A DNA stretch of 15,364 nucleotides from FW021-bin31 sp964422465 (lineage in GTDB: Bacteria > Bacteroidota > Bacteroidia > Chitinophagales > Chitinophagaceae): the NCBI GenBank assembly GCA_964422465.1, contig CAYRBD010000082.1, positions 1 through 15,364 on the forward strand, read 5' to 3'. Shown here one piece after another: positions 1 to 7,899 of the stretch. The notes under the pieces are model-generated. The model searched no databases. It was given only the letters and a program-made list of their open reading frames with translations, and was not told the origin of the DNA. A program made the position numbers and the translations under genes. Within the stretch, counting starts at the first letter, position 1; each line of letters begins with the position of its first letter.

Positions 1-407
1 TGAACTTTAAAGTCTTTTTGATTTTTCGCTGTTCTGCTTAATCTAAATGCTTTTGCATCAGCAACAAAGCTATAATCCTTCGCAAATGTTTCAACATCTG
101 CGGCATCAGCTCTTCCTGTTAAAACCAAACTTTTCAGCCCTAATGCTTTGTAGGCAAGAGAGAGCAAACAATCTGTATATTTAGAGTATAGCTTTTCTTC
201 GCTCGAGTCGTGTTTATAGGATTCTGGAATATTTCCACAAAGCCTTAAATGGTCAACCAATACAGAAATACCACCCTTTTTTACTTCATTGGTTAACTCT
301 TTAGCTAACCTTTCATAATCATCATCAAAGTTACCACTTAGCTTTCTGATTTCTTCGACCCAATAATTGCGTCTTTCAATAGACTTATTCGATATAATCC
401 TTTCCAT
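1..407 (-). CDS. HindIII-like type II restriction endonuclease, N-terminal part (runs off left edge)
   Basis: The reading frame opens at ATG 407-405, directly after an in-frame TAA, and stays open for 135 complete codons to the window edge. HindIII is about 300 residues, so a bit less than half is present. Residues 121-135 (FRLSRTAKNQKDFKV) match my memory of HindIII essentially exactly, preceded by VADAK where HindIII has the same string. D117 and K119 form the D-x-K of the PD-(D/E)xK nuclease core, and D132 lies where a further catalytic Asp of HindIII is described. An N-terminal EEKLYSKY stretch (70-77) also resembles HindIII. The expected role is Mg-dependent double-strand cleavage at AAGCTT, as part of a restriction-modification pair. 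GC is about 35 percent by hand count, against roughly 45 for murF-alr, suggesting recent acquisition. An AGGAG lies about 15 nt before the start. The specificity is inferred from similarity, and intactness beyond the edge is unknown. Confidence 0.88.
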   Translation of the reverse strand, partial: MERIISNKSIERRNYWVEEIRKLSGNFDDDYERLAKELTNEVKKGGISVLVDHLRLCGNIPESYKHDSSEEKLYSKYTDCLLSLAYKALGLKSLVLTGRADAADVETFAKDYSFVADAKAFRLSRTAKNQKDFKV

Positions 408-433
408 TTAATAGCTTTCATTCTCCTAAACGT

Positions 434-441
434 CAAATTTA
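434..441 (-). promoter_or_regulatory. -7 promoter element for the HindIII-like gene
   Basis: On the minus strand this reads TAAATTTG, matching the Bacteroidota -7 consensus TAnnTTTG. It lies 26 bp before the ATG at 407, leaving room for a leader of about 20 nt containing AGGAG. I see no good -33 TTTG at the usual 19-20 bp spacing. It suggests the restriction gene has its own promoter and does not depend on read-through from murF-alr. Confidence 0.5.
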
Positions 442-577
442 GCTATTTTTTTCGCAACGCTGGTCTGTTTGACTTGCTTATCTGGATTTTATTGAGAGGT
501 TTAGCAACATAGCCCATAATATTACTTATTTACACTTCTTTTATCACGCTTCTTACTTCTAACATTAAAGATACACT

Positions 578-605
578 AATATTTGATTAAAATGATATAA
601 ATATT
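578..605. repeat. AT-rich inverted repeat between murF-alr and the restriction gene
   Basis: AATATTT at 578-584 is the exact inverse of AAATATT at 599-605, with a 14 nt loop. It lies just downstream of the murF-alr stop (minus strand), where a transcript end would be expected, but it has no GC stem and no clean T tract. Its role as a terminator is doubtful. The rest of 408-654 is AT-rich non-coding DNA. Confidence 0.25.
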
Positions 606-654
606 AAAAATAAATTGTTTTTCGCTTGCTCAAAAATCAGGTCAGCCGGATACC

Positions 655-3201
655 TTATTCCTGCACATAAACCCGGACAATCCGCTGAGACAGGCCTGTA
701 AGAATTTCGTAAGGAATCGTATTTCCCCAGGCTGCCAATTCCTGAATGGAAGGCGAGTCTCCAAAAACAACAACGGTATCCCCCTCATGGGCTTCGGGGA
801 TATGGGTTATGTCCAGCATGAGCATATCCATACAGATGTGGCCTACGGTAGGGGCAGGTTTTCCATGGAGATGCATTTGCGCCTTCCCCAGTCCCAAAGA
901 ACGAAGGTAGCCGTCTGCATACCCTAAAGCTACAGTAGCAATACGTTTTGGGGTATCAGCTTTCCCCGCGCGCCCGTATCCGATGGTTTCTCCTGCAGGA
1001 ATTTCCTTTATCTGCGACAGGGTGGATCTGAGGGTATGAACCACTTGTAATTGTTTGTTCAGGGTTTTGTCAATGCCGTATAGCCCAATACCAAGTCGTA
1101 CCATATCGTATTGCAAATCCGGATGCCGGCTGATTCCTGAAGTGTTTACCAGATGCCGTATGATGGGATAGGGTAAAAGGCTACTGATCTGTTCACTCAT
1201 TTCTTCAAAAAGGCGCGCCTGTTGATTAGTGAAGTCGTCCATGTCGGGATTTTCACTTGCCGCCAGATGACTGAAAACAGAACTTATTTTTAACGTGTCC
1301 TGTTCTTTTAAAAAAGAAAGAAGTTCCGTCATTTCTTCCGGGACAAAACCGAGCCGGTGCATGCCGGTATCCAGGATCAGATGAACCGGGTAATCGCTTA
1401 TTCCTTGTTTTAGAAGTTGATTCCGGAAGGCTTTAAGAATAGAAAGCGAATACAATTCGGGTTCCAGGTTCCATTGGGGGAACAAGTCAAAATAAAAAGG
1501 ATCCGGATTCAATACCATAACCGGTAGCTGTATTCCATTCTTCCGTAAATCCATCCCTTCCTCCACGTTGGCTACTGCCAGATAATCTACCTGATGAAAT
1601 TGCAGTAGGTTAGCAATTTCAGCGCTGCCGCTGCCGTAGGAAAAAGCTTTGACCATTACCATGGTACGAACGCCGGGTTTCAAAAGTTGCTGATAAGTCT
1701 TTAGGTTATGGACAAGGGCGTTCAGGTTAATTTCCAGCTCAGTTTGGTGTTTTTTCATTTCCAGCAAGCGGCTGATGCGTTCAAATCCAAAAGTCCTGGC
1801 TCCTTTTAGTAAGATCATCTCATCCCGAAAGGGGAGGAGCGTAGTTGGAAACAATTTTTGACTTAGCCGACTGAGGAAGGCTTCGGTAGTGGGATAAAAT
1901 TCATATTCTATTTCGGGAAGTTGTTCAAAGACTTTTCTCTGTCTGTTCAGGGCTTCTCCAATTCCAATAAAACGGTTGACCTTCTTTTCCTGTAACAGGT
2001 GGGCAATTTGTTGGTAGAGGCGTGTTTCCTCTTCTCCGGATTGGGCTACATCACTCAGTATAAGGGTGTGTTTCGCATGTTGATGTTGTTGGGATAAAAA
2101 ATCTAAAGCTACCTTTATGGATGTAAAGTCTGAGTTGTAACTGTCATTGATCAAAGTACAATTTTGGACCCCTGGCTTCATCTCAAGGCGCATGGCTACG
2201 GGCGCCAGTTGTTTCATTCGTTTGAAGATGAGGGTGTCTTTTATTTCTAAATAAAGCAGGAGGCACCAGCAATGAATCACATTTTCTATTGATCCGGAAT
2301 CGGTGAAAGGGATTTCTATAACCCGTTTTTCCCCCTTGTAAATCGCTTCTATCAGCGAAAAAGGATTTTCTGCCTCCTCTTTTTTTGTGTGAATCCGTAT
2401 GATGGTTAACTCCGCTGCAGGAGGTGTCTTATCCGGTTGTTGAAAAGACCAGGACAAAAGCTTCAGAGGCTGTTTCGAATTTTTTCGTTTCTCATAAAGA
2501 GATAGTATTTCCTCCCTTAAAAGAGTGGAGTCCATTCTGGAGATGAGCAGACCGGTATGAGCAAAGAGCAGCAATTTTTCACGAATTTTCTGTCTCATGT
2601 CTCTGAAACCTGCAGCGTGCGCGGCGCCAATGTTGGTGAAAATACCAATAGAAGGCCGGATCATTTTTTCCAGCCGGATCATTTCGCCCGGCTGTGAGAT
2701 ACCAGCTTCAAAAATACCCATCTGGTGAGTGGCGTTCATCAGTGCCAGGGAAAGGGGGACGCCAATTTGTGAATTAAAGCTTCTGGGGCTGCGGACGATC
2801 CTGTAGTCTTCGGCCAGCAACTGGTGCAGCCATTCTTTTACAATGGTCTTGCCGTTGCTTCCGATAATGCCGATAACAGGAAGCTGAAAGCAGTTTCTCC
2901 AGTATCCGGCCAGTTTTTGAAAGGCGGCCAGGGTATCGGAAACTAGTATAAACGCGGCCCCGGGAAATAGATTATGGTCCTGTTCTTCACTGACCAGGAA
3001 GACGCGAACCCCTTTTGTATATAAGCCGGAAATATAAAGATGTCCATTTTGCCGGTTACTCCTTAGGGCAATAAACAGTGTAGTTTGGGGAAACAAAAGA
3101 TGGCGGCTGTCGGTTAAGACCTGCGTGACGGACCGATCTGCCTGGTGCTCTGGAGGGCTTAAATTGAGTATTTCATGAATCTGTGCAACGGTATATTTCA
3201 C
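655..3201 (-). CDS. murF-alr: Fusion protein: MurF-like UDP-MurNAc-tripeptide D-Ala-D-Ala ligase plus alanine racemase
   Basis: This 848-residue protein joins two cell wall enzymes. Residues 1 to about 480 are a Mur ligase: P-loop GIIGSNGKT at 111-119, the MurF-type segment NSQIGVPL at 143-150, TNIGAAHAAGF at 189-199, and INDSYNS at 351-357. Residues from about 487 are a fold-type III alanine racemase: the PLP lysine is K518 in VMVKAFSYGSG, followed by DTGMHRLGF (611-619), RLGIGLYGI (702-710), a candidate catalytic Tyr at 742 in IGYGRAG, and GHICMDM (787-793). The racemase makes D-Ala from L-Ala; the ligase half would add D-Ala-D-Ala to the UDP-MurNAc-tripeptide in the cytoplasm. The start is GTG 3201, 10 bp after the terC stop, implying co-transcription. 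Bacteroidota often carry a separate murF as well, so the ligase half may be redundant. The racemase assignment is firm, and activity of the ligase half less so. Confidence 0.95.
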   Translation of the reverse strand: MKYTVAQIHEILNLSPPEHQADRSVTQVLTDSRHLLFPQTTLFIALRSNRQNGHLYISGLYTKGVRVFLVSEEQDHNLFPGAAFILVSDTLAAFQKLAGYWRNCFQLPVIGIIGSNGKTIVKEWLHQLLAEDYRIVRSPRSFNSQIGVPLSLALMNATHQMGIFEAGISQPGEMIRLEKMIRPSIGIFTNIGAAHAAGFRDMRQKIREKLLLFAHTGLLISRMDSTLLREEILSLYEKRKNSKQPLKLLSWSFQQPDKTPPAAELTIIRIHTKKEEAENPFSLIEAIYKGEKRVIEIPFTDSGSIENVIHCWCLLLYLEIKDTLIFKRMKQLAPVAMRLEMKPGVQNCTLINDSYNSDFTSIKVALDFLSQQHQHAKHTLILSDVAQSGEEETRLYQQIAHLLQEKKVNRFIGIGEALNRQRKVFEQLPEIEYEFYPTTEAFLSRLSQKLFPTTLLPFRDEMILLKGARTFGFERISRLLEMKKHQTELEINLNALVHNLKTYQQLLKPGVRTMVMVKAFSYGSGSAEIANLLQFHQVDYLAVANVEEGMDLRKNGIQLPVMVLNPDPFYFDLFPQWNLEPELYSLSILKAFRNQLLKQGISDYPVHLILDTGMHRLGFVPEEMTELLSFLKEQDTLKISSVFSHLAASENPDMDDFTNQQARLFEEMSEQISSLLPYPIIRHLVNTSGISRHPDLQYDMVRLGIGLYGIDKTLNKQLQVVHTLRSTLSQIKEIPAGETIGYGRAGKADTPKRIATVALGYADGYLRSLGLGKAQMHLHGKPAPTVGHICMDMLMLDITHIPEAHEGDTVVVFGDSPSIQELAAWGNTIPYEILTGLSQRIVRVYVQE

Positions 3202-3211
3202 GGGTGGATTT

Positions 3212-4159
3212 TTATTCGGGAGTCGCCATTTGCTTTTTCTCCGCCTTTTTATTCTTGTATAAAGAAAATAAGATTGAGCCGAATAAACAAATTACAATGA
3301 CCAACAGCGATATCACGATGGGCACTTCTACATGAAAAATTTCTACCAGCATTTTTAACCCAATGAAGGTTAAAATTATAGCGATACCATGTTGCAAATA
3401 AGCAAAGCGGCTGACGGCGCCCTTTAATAAGAAAAAGAGGGAGCGCAGCCCCAGGACGGCAAAGATGTTGGAAGTATAGATCAACATCGGTATCTGCGTA
3501 ATGGCAAAAACCGCAGGAATGGAGTCCAGGGAAAACACGAGATCCGTGACGCCAAGGATAACCACCACTACCGCTAAGATGGTAAAATAAACCTTTCCGT
3601 CTTTCTTGAGTGTATATTTCCCCTCGGAAGGCCCATCATAAATGCGGAAGTATTTTTTCATATATCGGTAAACCGGGTTCTTTTCAGGGTCGAATCCCGC
3701 CTCTTCCTTAACAAGAAACATTTTTATTCCGGTATATACCAGGAAGGCGCCAAAAATATAAAGTACCCAATGGAATTGGTTGACAATAGCCACGCCAATT
3801 GTTATAAAAATAATCCGGAAAATAATGGCAATCAGGATACCGATTAGCAAAGTGCGGCCATAATGATCCTCATGAACTTTGAAAAAGTTAAAGATCAGGA
3901 TGAATACGAATACATTATCTATGGATAAAGACCATTCCATCAGGTAGGCGCTCAGGTAGTTGATAGCCATGCCATGACCATCCTCGAACCAGATAAACAC
4001 CCCGAAAGCCAGCGATAGCCCTACCCAGAAAATGGTTTGTATCAAAGCTTGTTTTAAGGAGATGATCTTGGAGCGTTTGCTAAAAAGACCCAGGTCAAAA
4101 ACGAGCGCTACGACCAATACGATCCCGAAAATAAGATAAGTCCATTCTTTCGCTGACAT
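3212..4159 (-). CDS. TerC/Alx-family integral membrane protein
   Basis: This 315-residue polytopic inner-membrane protein begins at ATG 4159; a TTG two codons upstream is also open but less likely. It has about eight hydrophobic segments, starting with residues 8-26. Both family signature motifs are visible: SLSIDNVFVF in the first half and FSLDSIPAVF in the second, whose acidic residues lie within membrane segments and are thought to bind metal. A charged loop between about residues 155 and 190 separates the two halves. TerC/Alx proteins are linked to manganese export and to metal loading of exported proteins, and the name comes from tellurite resistance. No other ter genes are nearby, so this is the stand-alone housekeeping type. 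It is the first gene of a unit with murF-alr. The exact substrate is inferred from the family only. Confidence 0.93.
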   Translation of the reverse strand: MSAKEWTYLIFGIVLVVALVFDLGLFSKRSKIISLKQALIQTIFWVGLSLAFGVFIWFEDGHGMAINYLSAYLMEWSLSIDNVFVFILIFNFFKVHEDHYGRTLLIGILIAIIFRIIFITIGVAIVNQFHWVLYIFGAFLVYTGIKMFLVKEEAGFDPEKNPVYRYMKKYFRIYDGPSEGKYTLKKDGKVYFTILAVVVVILGVTDLVFSLDSIPAVFAITQIPMLIYTSNIFAVLGLRSLFFLLKGAVSRFAYLQHGIAIILTFIGLKMLVEIFHVEVPIVISLLVIVICLFGSILFSLYKNKKAEKKQMATPE

Positions 4160-4183
4160 GGGCAATGTGTTAAGTTTTCACGG

Positions 4184-4191
4184 CAAAGATA
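4184..4191 (-). promoter_or_regulatory. -7 promoter element for terC / murF-alr
   Basis: The minus strand reads TATCTTTG, a full match to TAnnTTTG, 24 bp before the terC ATG. A possible -33 TTG (CAA at 4214-4216) sits at a 22 bp spacing, slightly long. The prs promoter on the other strand uses the identical octamer about 100 bp away, so the two units diverge from one intergenic region. Confidence 0.6.
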
Positions 4192-4290
4192 ACTGTAAAA
4201 TTAATTAATCGATCAAGGCACCATCCATCAAACAATACCTCCTTTTTTCAACAATTCCCGGAAGATATTTTCTGATGTTGACGTAATTGT

Positions 4291-4298
4291 TATCTTTG
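4291..4298 (+). promoter_or_regulatory. -7 promoter element for prs
   Basis: TATCTTTG matches TAnnTTTG exactly, and TTTT at 4268-4271 lies 19 bp upstream as a 3-of-4 match to the -33 TTTG. The predicted start of transcription near 4304 leaves a leader of about 24 nt to the ATG at 4329. This also rules out the longer reading that begins at a TTG at 4287, which would overlap the promoter. Confidence 0.6.
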
Positions 4299-4328
4299 TC
4301 GCACAAATTTCATCACTACCACAATACC

Positions 4329-5270
4329 ATGCAACCATCTGTAAAGATCTTCTCCGGTAATCAGGCACATGCTTTGGCGGAAAAGATAGCCCTCCGATAC
4401 GGCACCCAACTGGGCCGGATCAACATTCAAAAATTCAGCGATGGGGAATTTCAGCCGGTTTTTCAGGAAAGTATCCGCGGGGATTACGTTTTTCTGGTAC
4501 AGAGTACCAATTCACCTACTGACAACCTGATGGAATTGCTTTTGATGATTGATGCTGCCAAGCGTGCTTCGGCAGGTTACATTACGGCCGTTATCCCTTA
4601 CTACGGCTTTGCTCGTCAGGACCGGAAGGACAAACCCCGGGTGGCAATAGGCTCCAAATTAATTGCCAATATGCTTGCGACAGCAGGAGCGAACAGAGTG
4701 ATAACTATGGATTTACATGCACCGCAAATTCAAGGTTTCTTTGATATTCCTGTGGATCACCTGGATAGTTCTGCAATTTCTATCCCTTATATAAAACAAC
4801 TTAATCTGGAAAACCTTACCTTTGCGTCCCCTGATGTGGGAAGCACCAACAGGGTAAGAGAAGTAGCCAGTTATTTTAATGCCGAAATGGTGATTTGTGA
4901 TAAGCATAGAAAACGGGCTAATGAAATTGCTTCCATGACGGTGATTGGAGAAGTAAAAGGGCAGGATGTGGTGTTGATAGATGACATTATTGATACCGGT
5001 GGAACCCTGACGCGGTCGGCGGCTATGCTAAAAGAAAAGGGCGCTAAATCGGTTCGGGCTTTTTGCACCCATCCGGTATTGAGTGGAAAGGCTTATGAGA
5101 ATATTAACCAGTCGGCTTTAGAGGAACTGGTGGTGTGTGATACGATTCCATTGCGGCAGCAGTCCCCCAAAATTAAAGTTGTGGGCGTAGCGGATTTATT
5201 TGCAGTGGCTATTCGTAATGTGCATGAGAACAGGTCGATAACCAGCCTGTTTATTCATGGCCGTAAATAG
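4329..5270 (+). CDS. prs: Ribose-phosphate pyrophosphokinase (PRPP synthetase)
   Basis: The enzyme transfers pyrophosphate from ATP to ribose-5-phosphate, giving PRPP for purine, pyrimidine, histidine, tryptophan and NAD synthesis in the cytosol. The 313-residue length is normal for the class I family. Visible features are KFSDGEFQP near residue 36, the catalytic flexible-loop region around YYGFARQDRKDKPR (about residues 90-103), DLHAPQIQGFFDIPVDHL (about 128-145), and the PRPP-binding loop VLIDDIIDTGGT (about 215-226). The start is ATG 4329, because an upstream TTG frame overlaps the promoter and its extra 14 residues (LSLSHKFHHYHN-like) do not look like Prs. It leads the prs-rplY-pth unit, with 34 bp to rplY. 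Confidence 0.97.
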   Translation: MQPSVKIFSGNQAHALAEKIALRYGTQLGRINIQKFSDGEFQPVFQESIRGDYVFLVQSTNSPTDNLMELLLMIDAAKRASAGYITAVIPYYGFARQDRKDKPRVAIGSKLIANMLATAGANRVITMDLHAPQIQGFFDIPVDHLDSSAISIPYIKQLNLENLTFASPDVGSTNRVREVASYFNAEMVICDKHRKRANEIASMTVIGEVKGQDVVLIDDIIDTGGTLTRSAAMLKEKGAKSVRAFCTHPVLSGKAYENINQSALEELVVCDTIPLRQQSPKIKVVGVADLFAVAIRNVHENRSITSLFIHGRK

Positions 5271-5304
5271 TTTTTTAAGATGTAATTTTTTTAATTTTTA
5301 TACT

Positions 5305-5934
5305 ATGAATACAATAACAATCAATGGACAACTCAGGAGCGAAATTGGCAAAAAAGCGACCCGCCGACTACGTTCTGAGGGACAAACGCCAGGTGTTATT
5401 TATGGGGGCCCAAAAGAAGTGAACTTCTCGGCGCCGGAGCTCGCCTTTAAAGACCTGATTTACACGCCAAAATTCCAACTGGCGGAGGTGAAATTAGGAG
5501 ATAAAACCTACAAATGCGTTCTGAAAGATCTGCAGTTTCATCCGGTAACTGATCAACTTTTACATGTTGATTTTGTGGAGTTGGTAGAAGATAAGAAAAT
5601 AATAATTACCCTTCCACTGAAGTTTGAAGGACAGGCAGCCGGAGTAAAAGCAGGCGGACGGCTGATGACTAAATTGAAAACGTTGAAGGTGAAAACGTTT
5701 CCCAAAGATTTGAAAGAAGAGATTGTGGTGAATGTGGAAAAATTGGAGTTAGGACAAAATATCAGGGTAGAAGATGTAAAGGAGGATGCTTTTGAGATTT
5801 TGAACTCTCCGCGTATTCCCATCGCTTCAGTTGTAACCACCCGTGAGTTGAGGCAGACAGGAACTTCGGAAACGGAGGAAGGAGAAGCAGCGGAAGCGGC
5901 AACTACAGAGCCTGCTGCTGAAACAAAAGAATGA
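5305..5934 (+). CDS. rplY: Large subunit ribosomal protein L25, long (general stress protein CTC) form
   Basis: The product binds 5S rRNA in the 50S central protuberance. It is 209 residues: an N-terminal L25 domain (about 1-92, with the RNA-contacting stretch GKKATRRLRSEGQTPGVIYG at 15-34), a C-terminal beta domain of the TL5/CTC kind (about 93-187), and an Ala/Glu-rich acidic tail after about residue 190. ATG 5305 is chosen because the upstream in-frame codons overlap the end of prs and encode nothing family-like. An AT-rich 34 bp gap separates it from prs. Its TGA overlaps the pth start as ATGA, so the two are probably translationally coupled. Confidence 0.96.
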   Translation: MNTITINGQLRSEIGKKATRRLRSEGQTPGVIYGGPKEVNFSAPELAFKDLIYTPKFQLAEVKLGDKTYKCVLKDLQFHPVTDQLLHVDFVELVEDKKIIITLPLKFEGQAAGVKAGGRLMTKLKTLKVKTFPKDLKEEIVVNVEKLELGQNIRVEDVKEDAFEILNSPRIPIASVVTTRELRQTGTSETEEGEAAEAATTEPAAETKE

Positions 5935-6503
5935 AATACCTTATCGTAGGGCTGGGTAACATTGGTTCTGAATATGCTCATACCCGGCACAACATCGGAT
6001 TCGATGTATTGGATGCTTTTGCCGAAAAACAAGAATGCCTTTTTCATTCCGATCGTCTGGCAGATATGGCCACTTGCAAGGTCAAAGGCCGGAATTTGAT
6101 CTTGATAAAGCCTACCACTTATATGAACCTGAGTGGGAAAGCGGTTAAATATTGGATGGATAAAGAAAAGGTGCCTCTGGAAAAAGTGCTTGTGATTGTT
6201 GATGACCTGGCGCTTCCCATTGATACATTGCGTCTTCGGGCGGGAGGAAAAGATGCCGGGCACAATGGGTTAAAAAGCATTCAGGAACTTGTGGGTTCCA
6301 ATCGCTATCCGAGGTTGCGATTTGGCATTGGCAATCATTATTCAAGGGGGCAGCAGATTGATTTTGTATTATCACACTGGACAGCAGAAGAAAAGCCGGT
6401 AATCCGTAAAAAAATTGCTAAAAGTATAGAGATCATTGAAAGTTTTGTATTTGCGGGCATACAAAACACGATGAATAACTTCAACCACATGAAATTTACC
6501 TGA
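5931..6503 (+). CDS. pth: Peptidyl-tRNA hydrolase
   Basis: This enzyme cleaves the ester bond of peptidyl-tRNA released from stalled ribosomes, recycling tRNA. At 190 residues it has normal length, and all key residues of the bacterial family are present: N10 in GLGNIG, the catalytic His H20 in TRHNIGF, N66 in TYMNLSG, D92 in VDDLALP, and N112 in GHNGLKS. The start ATG overlaps the rplY stop by 4 bp. The gene ends 7 bp from the convergent hydrolase gene on the other strand, so any terminator must lie inside that gene or be absent. Confidence 0.97.
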   Translation: MKYLIVGLGNIGSEYAHTRHNIGFDVLDAFAEKQECLFHSDRLADMATCKVKGRNLILIKPTTYMNLSGKAVKYWMDKEKVPLEKVLVIVDDLALPIDTLRLRAGGKDAGHNGLKSIQELVGSNRYPRLRFGIGNHYSRGQQIDFVLSHWTAEEKPVIRKKIAKSIEIIESFVFAGIQNTMNNFNHMKFT

Positions 6504-6510
6504 GAATACC

Positions 6511-7713
6511 TTATTCCGAGGCATAAGCAGCTACGTGCATCAGTTTCCAAATGGGTTCTACCTGGTAAACGCTTTTATCAAATCGATTACTCAGGATAAT
6601 AACAGTAGAAGAGTCATCTATAAACCGGTAAAAAGAAGATGTATTTCCATGCCACCAGCCGTTATGATAAACTACTTTTAGACTGTCCGGATAGCACAAT
6701 AAATGCCATCCGAGCCCGTAATTTTTAATACCCCGTTTTTCATTGCTATAAGGGGTGAAGGCCTCTTTTAGTTCCTCTTTACTAAAAAGATGCCCGGGGT
6801 AAAGCGCCTGATCCCATTTTAACAGATCTTCTGTGGTACTGTACACATTTTTATCGCCTACCACGCCGTCAAAACATTCATCCGGTATCGGATGTGTGCG
6901 GTAATCATAGGTCAGACTGCGCTTTTTATAAGTCCTTCCGGTGTTGGGATTGTAAACATACGTATGTGTCATGCCCAGAGGATCAAAGAAAGCTTTTTTG
7001 AAAAACCCTTCCAGGCTCATGCCGGTAACCTTTTGGATGACTGCCCCTAATATGACATAATTCGTATTGGTATAATTGAAATGTTTTCCTGGTGCATAAA
7101 TGCGGGGAGGATGATATTGAATCAGCAGGTCAATAATATCCTGGTTAGACATTAGTTTGCGATAATCACCCCAGTAAAGCCCGGAAAAATAGAGATATTT
7201 TGGAAGGCCGCTGCGGTGATTAAGCAGGTTCTTCAGCGTCACCCCCTTATAGGGGAAATCAGGAAAGAATTTTTGAATTGAATCGGTTATTTTCAACTTT
7301 CCTTCCTGTTGTAAATACAGAATACCCATAGCCGTAAACGGCTTGGAGGTAGAGGCCAGTTGGAAAGTGGTATTTTTAGTAATGGGAATTTTATTTTGGA
7401 AATCCGCATATCCCTGATGTTTTTCAAAAATGATAATTCCCTTGCGTGCTACCAGCATACTGCCATTGAATCGGGGGCCTAAAACGTGGTTGTAAAAATG
7501 CTCCAGACCGGCCTGAATGCGCCTGGTCTCAGGAGAGGCCATAATAGCCTCGCGATGAAAATCAATGGAATCATAATAAGCCTTAGCTGCGGCATAAGAA
7601 CTATCCAGTTGACTTTCCTCATCGTTAGATTGACCTTTCCCCACCTGACAGGAGGGAGAAAAAAGTGCGATGCCACCGGCCAAAATTAAAAGATAGAGAA
7701 ACCTGTTTTTCAT
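6511..7713 (-). CDS. Probable lipoprotein serine hydrolase, class C beta-lactamase / PBP-like family
   Basis: This 400-residue protein begins at ATG 7713; a GTG three codons upstream is open but less likely. Residues 1-21 form a hydrophobic signal sequence ending SPS before C22, consistent with a loosely matching lipobox, so the product is probably a lipid-anchored envelope protein. The catalytic motifs of the family are S121-T-S-K124 (nucleophile and general base), Y214-T-N216, and H350-N-G in YHNGWWHGN. NHRSGLP at 165-171 is another common family landmark. The substrate is unknown: members include esterases, D-amino-acid peptidases and true beta-lactamases, and sequence alone does not separate them. 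A resistance role is not indicated. It is a single-gene unit with its own promoter, convergent with pth. Confidence 0.87.
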   Translation of the reverse strand: MKNRFLYLLILAGGIALFSPSCQVGKGQSNDEESQLDSSYAAAKAYYDSIDFHREAIMASPETRRIQAGLEHFYNHVLGPRFNGSMLVARKGIIIFEKHQGYADFQNKIPITKNTTFQLASTSKPFTAMGILYLQQEGKLKITDSIQKFFPDFPYKGVTLKNLLNHRSGLPKYLYFSGLYWGDYRKLMSNQDIIDLLIQYHPPRIYAPGKHFNYTNTNYVILGAVIQKVTGMSLEGFFKKAFFDPLGMTHTYVYNPNTGRTYKKRSLTYDYRTHPIPDECFDGVVGDKNVYSTTEDLLKWDQALYPGHLFSKEELKEAFTPYSNEKRGIKNYGLGWHLLCYPDSLKVVYHNGWWHGNTSSFYRFIDDSSTVIILSNRFDKSVYQVEPIWKLMHVAAYASE

Positions 7714-7762
7714 AACACACACCTGAAAGGCAAAAATTATGCTGGTTTATTCATTTAAGACA

Positions 7763-7770
7763 CAAAGGTA
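7763..7770 (-). promoter_or_regulatory. -7 promoter element for the serine hydrolase gene
   Basis: The minus strand reads TACCTTTG (TAnnTTTG), 49 bp before the ATG at 7713. No TTTG is seen at 19-20 bp upstream; one at 10 bp is too close. Surrounding DNA is very AT-rich. Confidence 0.45.
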
Positions 7771-7871
7771 AAAAAATACACAAAAAATACTGTTAAAGGT
7801 AATTAAAACCCCTTATTTTTTGAATTTATCTAAATAACGTCAGAAGATTTTAATTTATTTTAATTGAGGAG

Positions 7872-7879
7872 TATATTTG
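7872..7879 (+). promoter_or_regulatory. -7 promoter element for serA
   Basis: TATATTTG matches TAnnTTTG, and TTTT at 7848-7851 lies 20 bp upstream as a weak -33. The element lies inside a longer TTG-initiated reading frame (7864), so translation must begin downstream at ATG 7900, giving a leader of about 15 nt. Confidence 0.55.
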
Positions 7880-7899
7880 CACAAAATTTACAAGTTACT

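Noticed and set aside
338..421. Out-of-frame ATG at 421 (minus strand) closer to the AGGAG before the restriction gene
   Set aside because: It opens a frame of only about 27 codons that does not resemble HindIII, and the AGGAG is too close to it. The frame from 407 matches HindIII throughout.
3212..4159. A tellurite-resistance (ter) gene cluster
   Set aside because: Only a stand-alone TerC-family gene is present, next to murF-alr and without other ter genes; this is the common housekeeping arrangement.
4287..4328. TTG start giving prs 14 extra N-terminal residues
   Set aside because: The extension lies across the TATCTTTG promoter element and does not resemble Prs; the ATG at 4329 gives the normal 313-residue protein.
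5553..6263. 236-residue minus-strand frame opposite rplY/pth, and the 210-residue frame opposite sufB
   Set aside because: Both lie wholly opposite well-established genes, have no family features and are what codon bias produces on the antisense strand.
7864..7899. TTG start giving serA 12 extra residues
   Set aside because: It lies upstream of and across the TATATTTG promoter element; ATG 7900 gives a normal-length protein.
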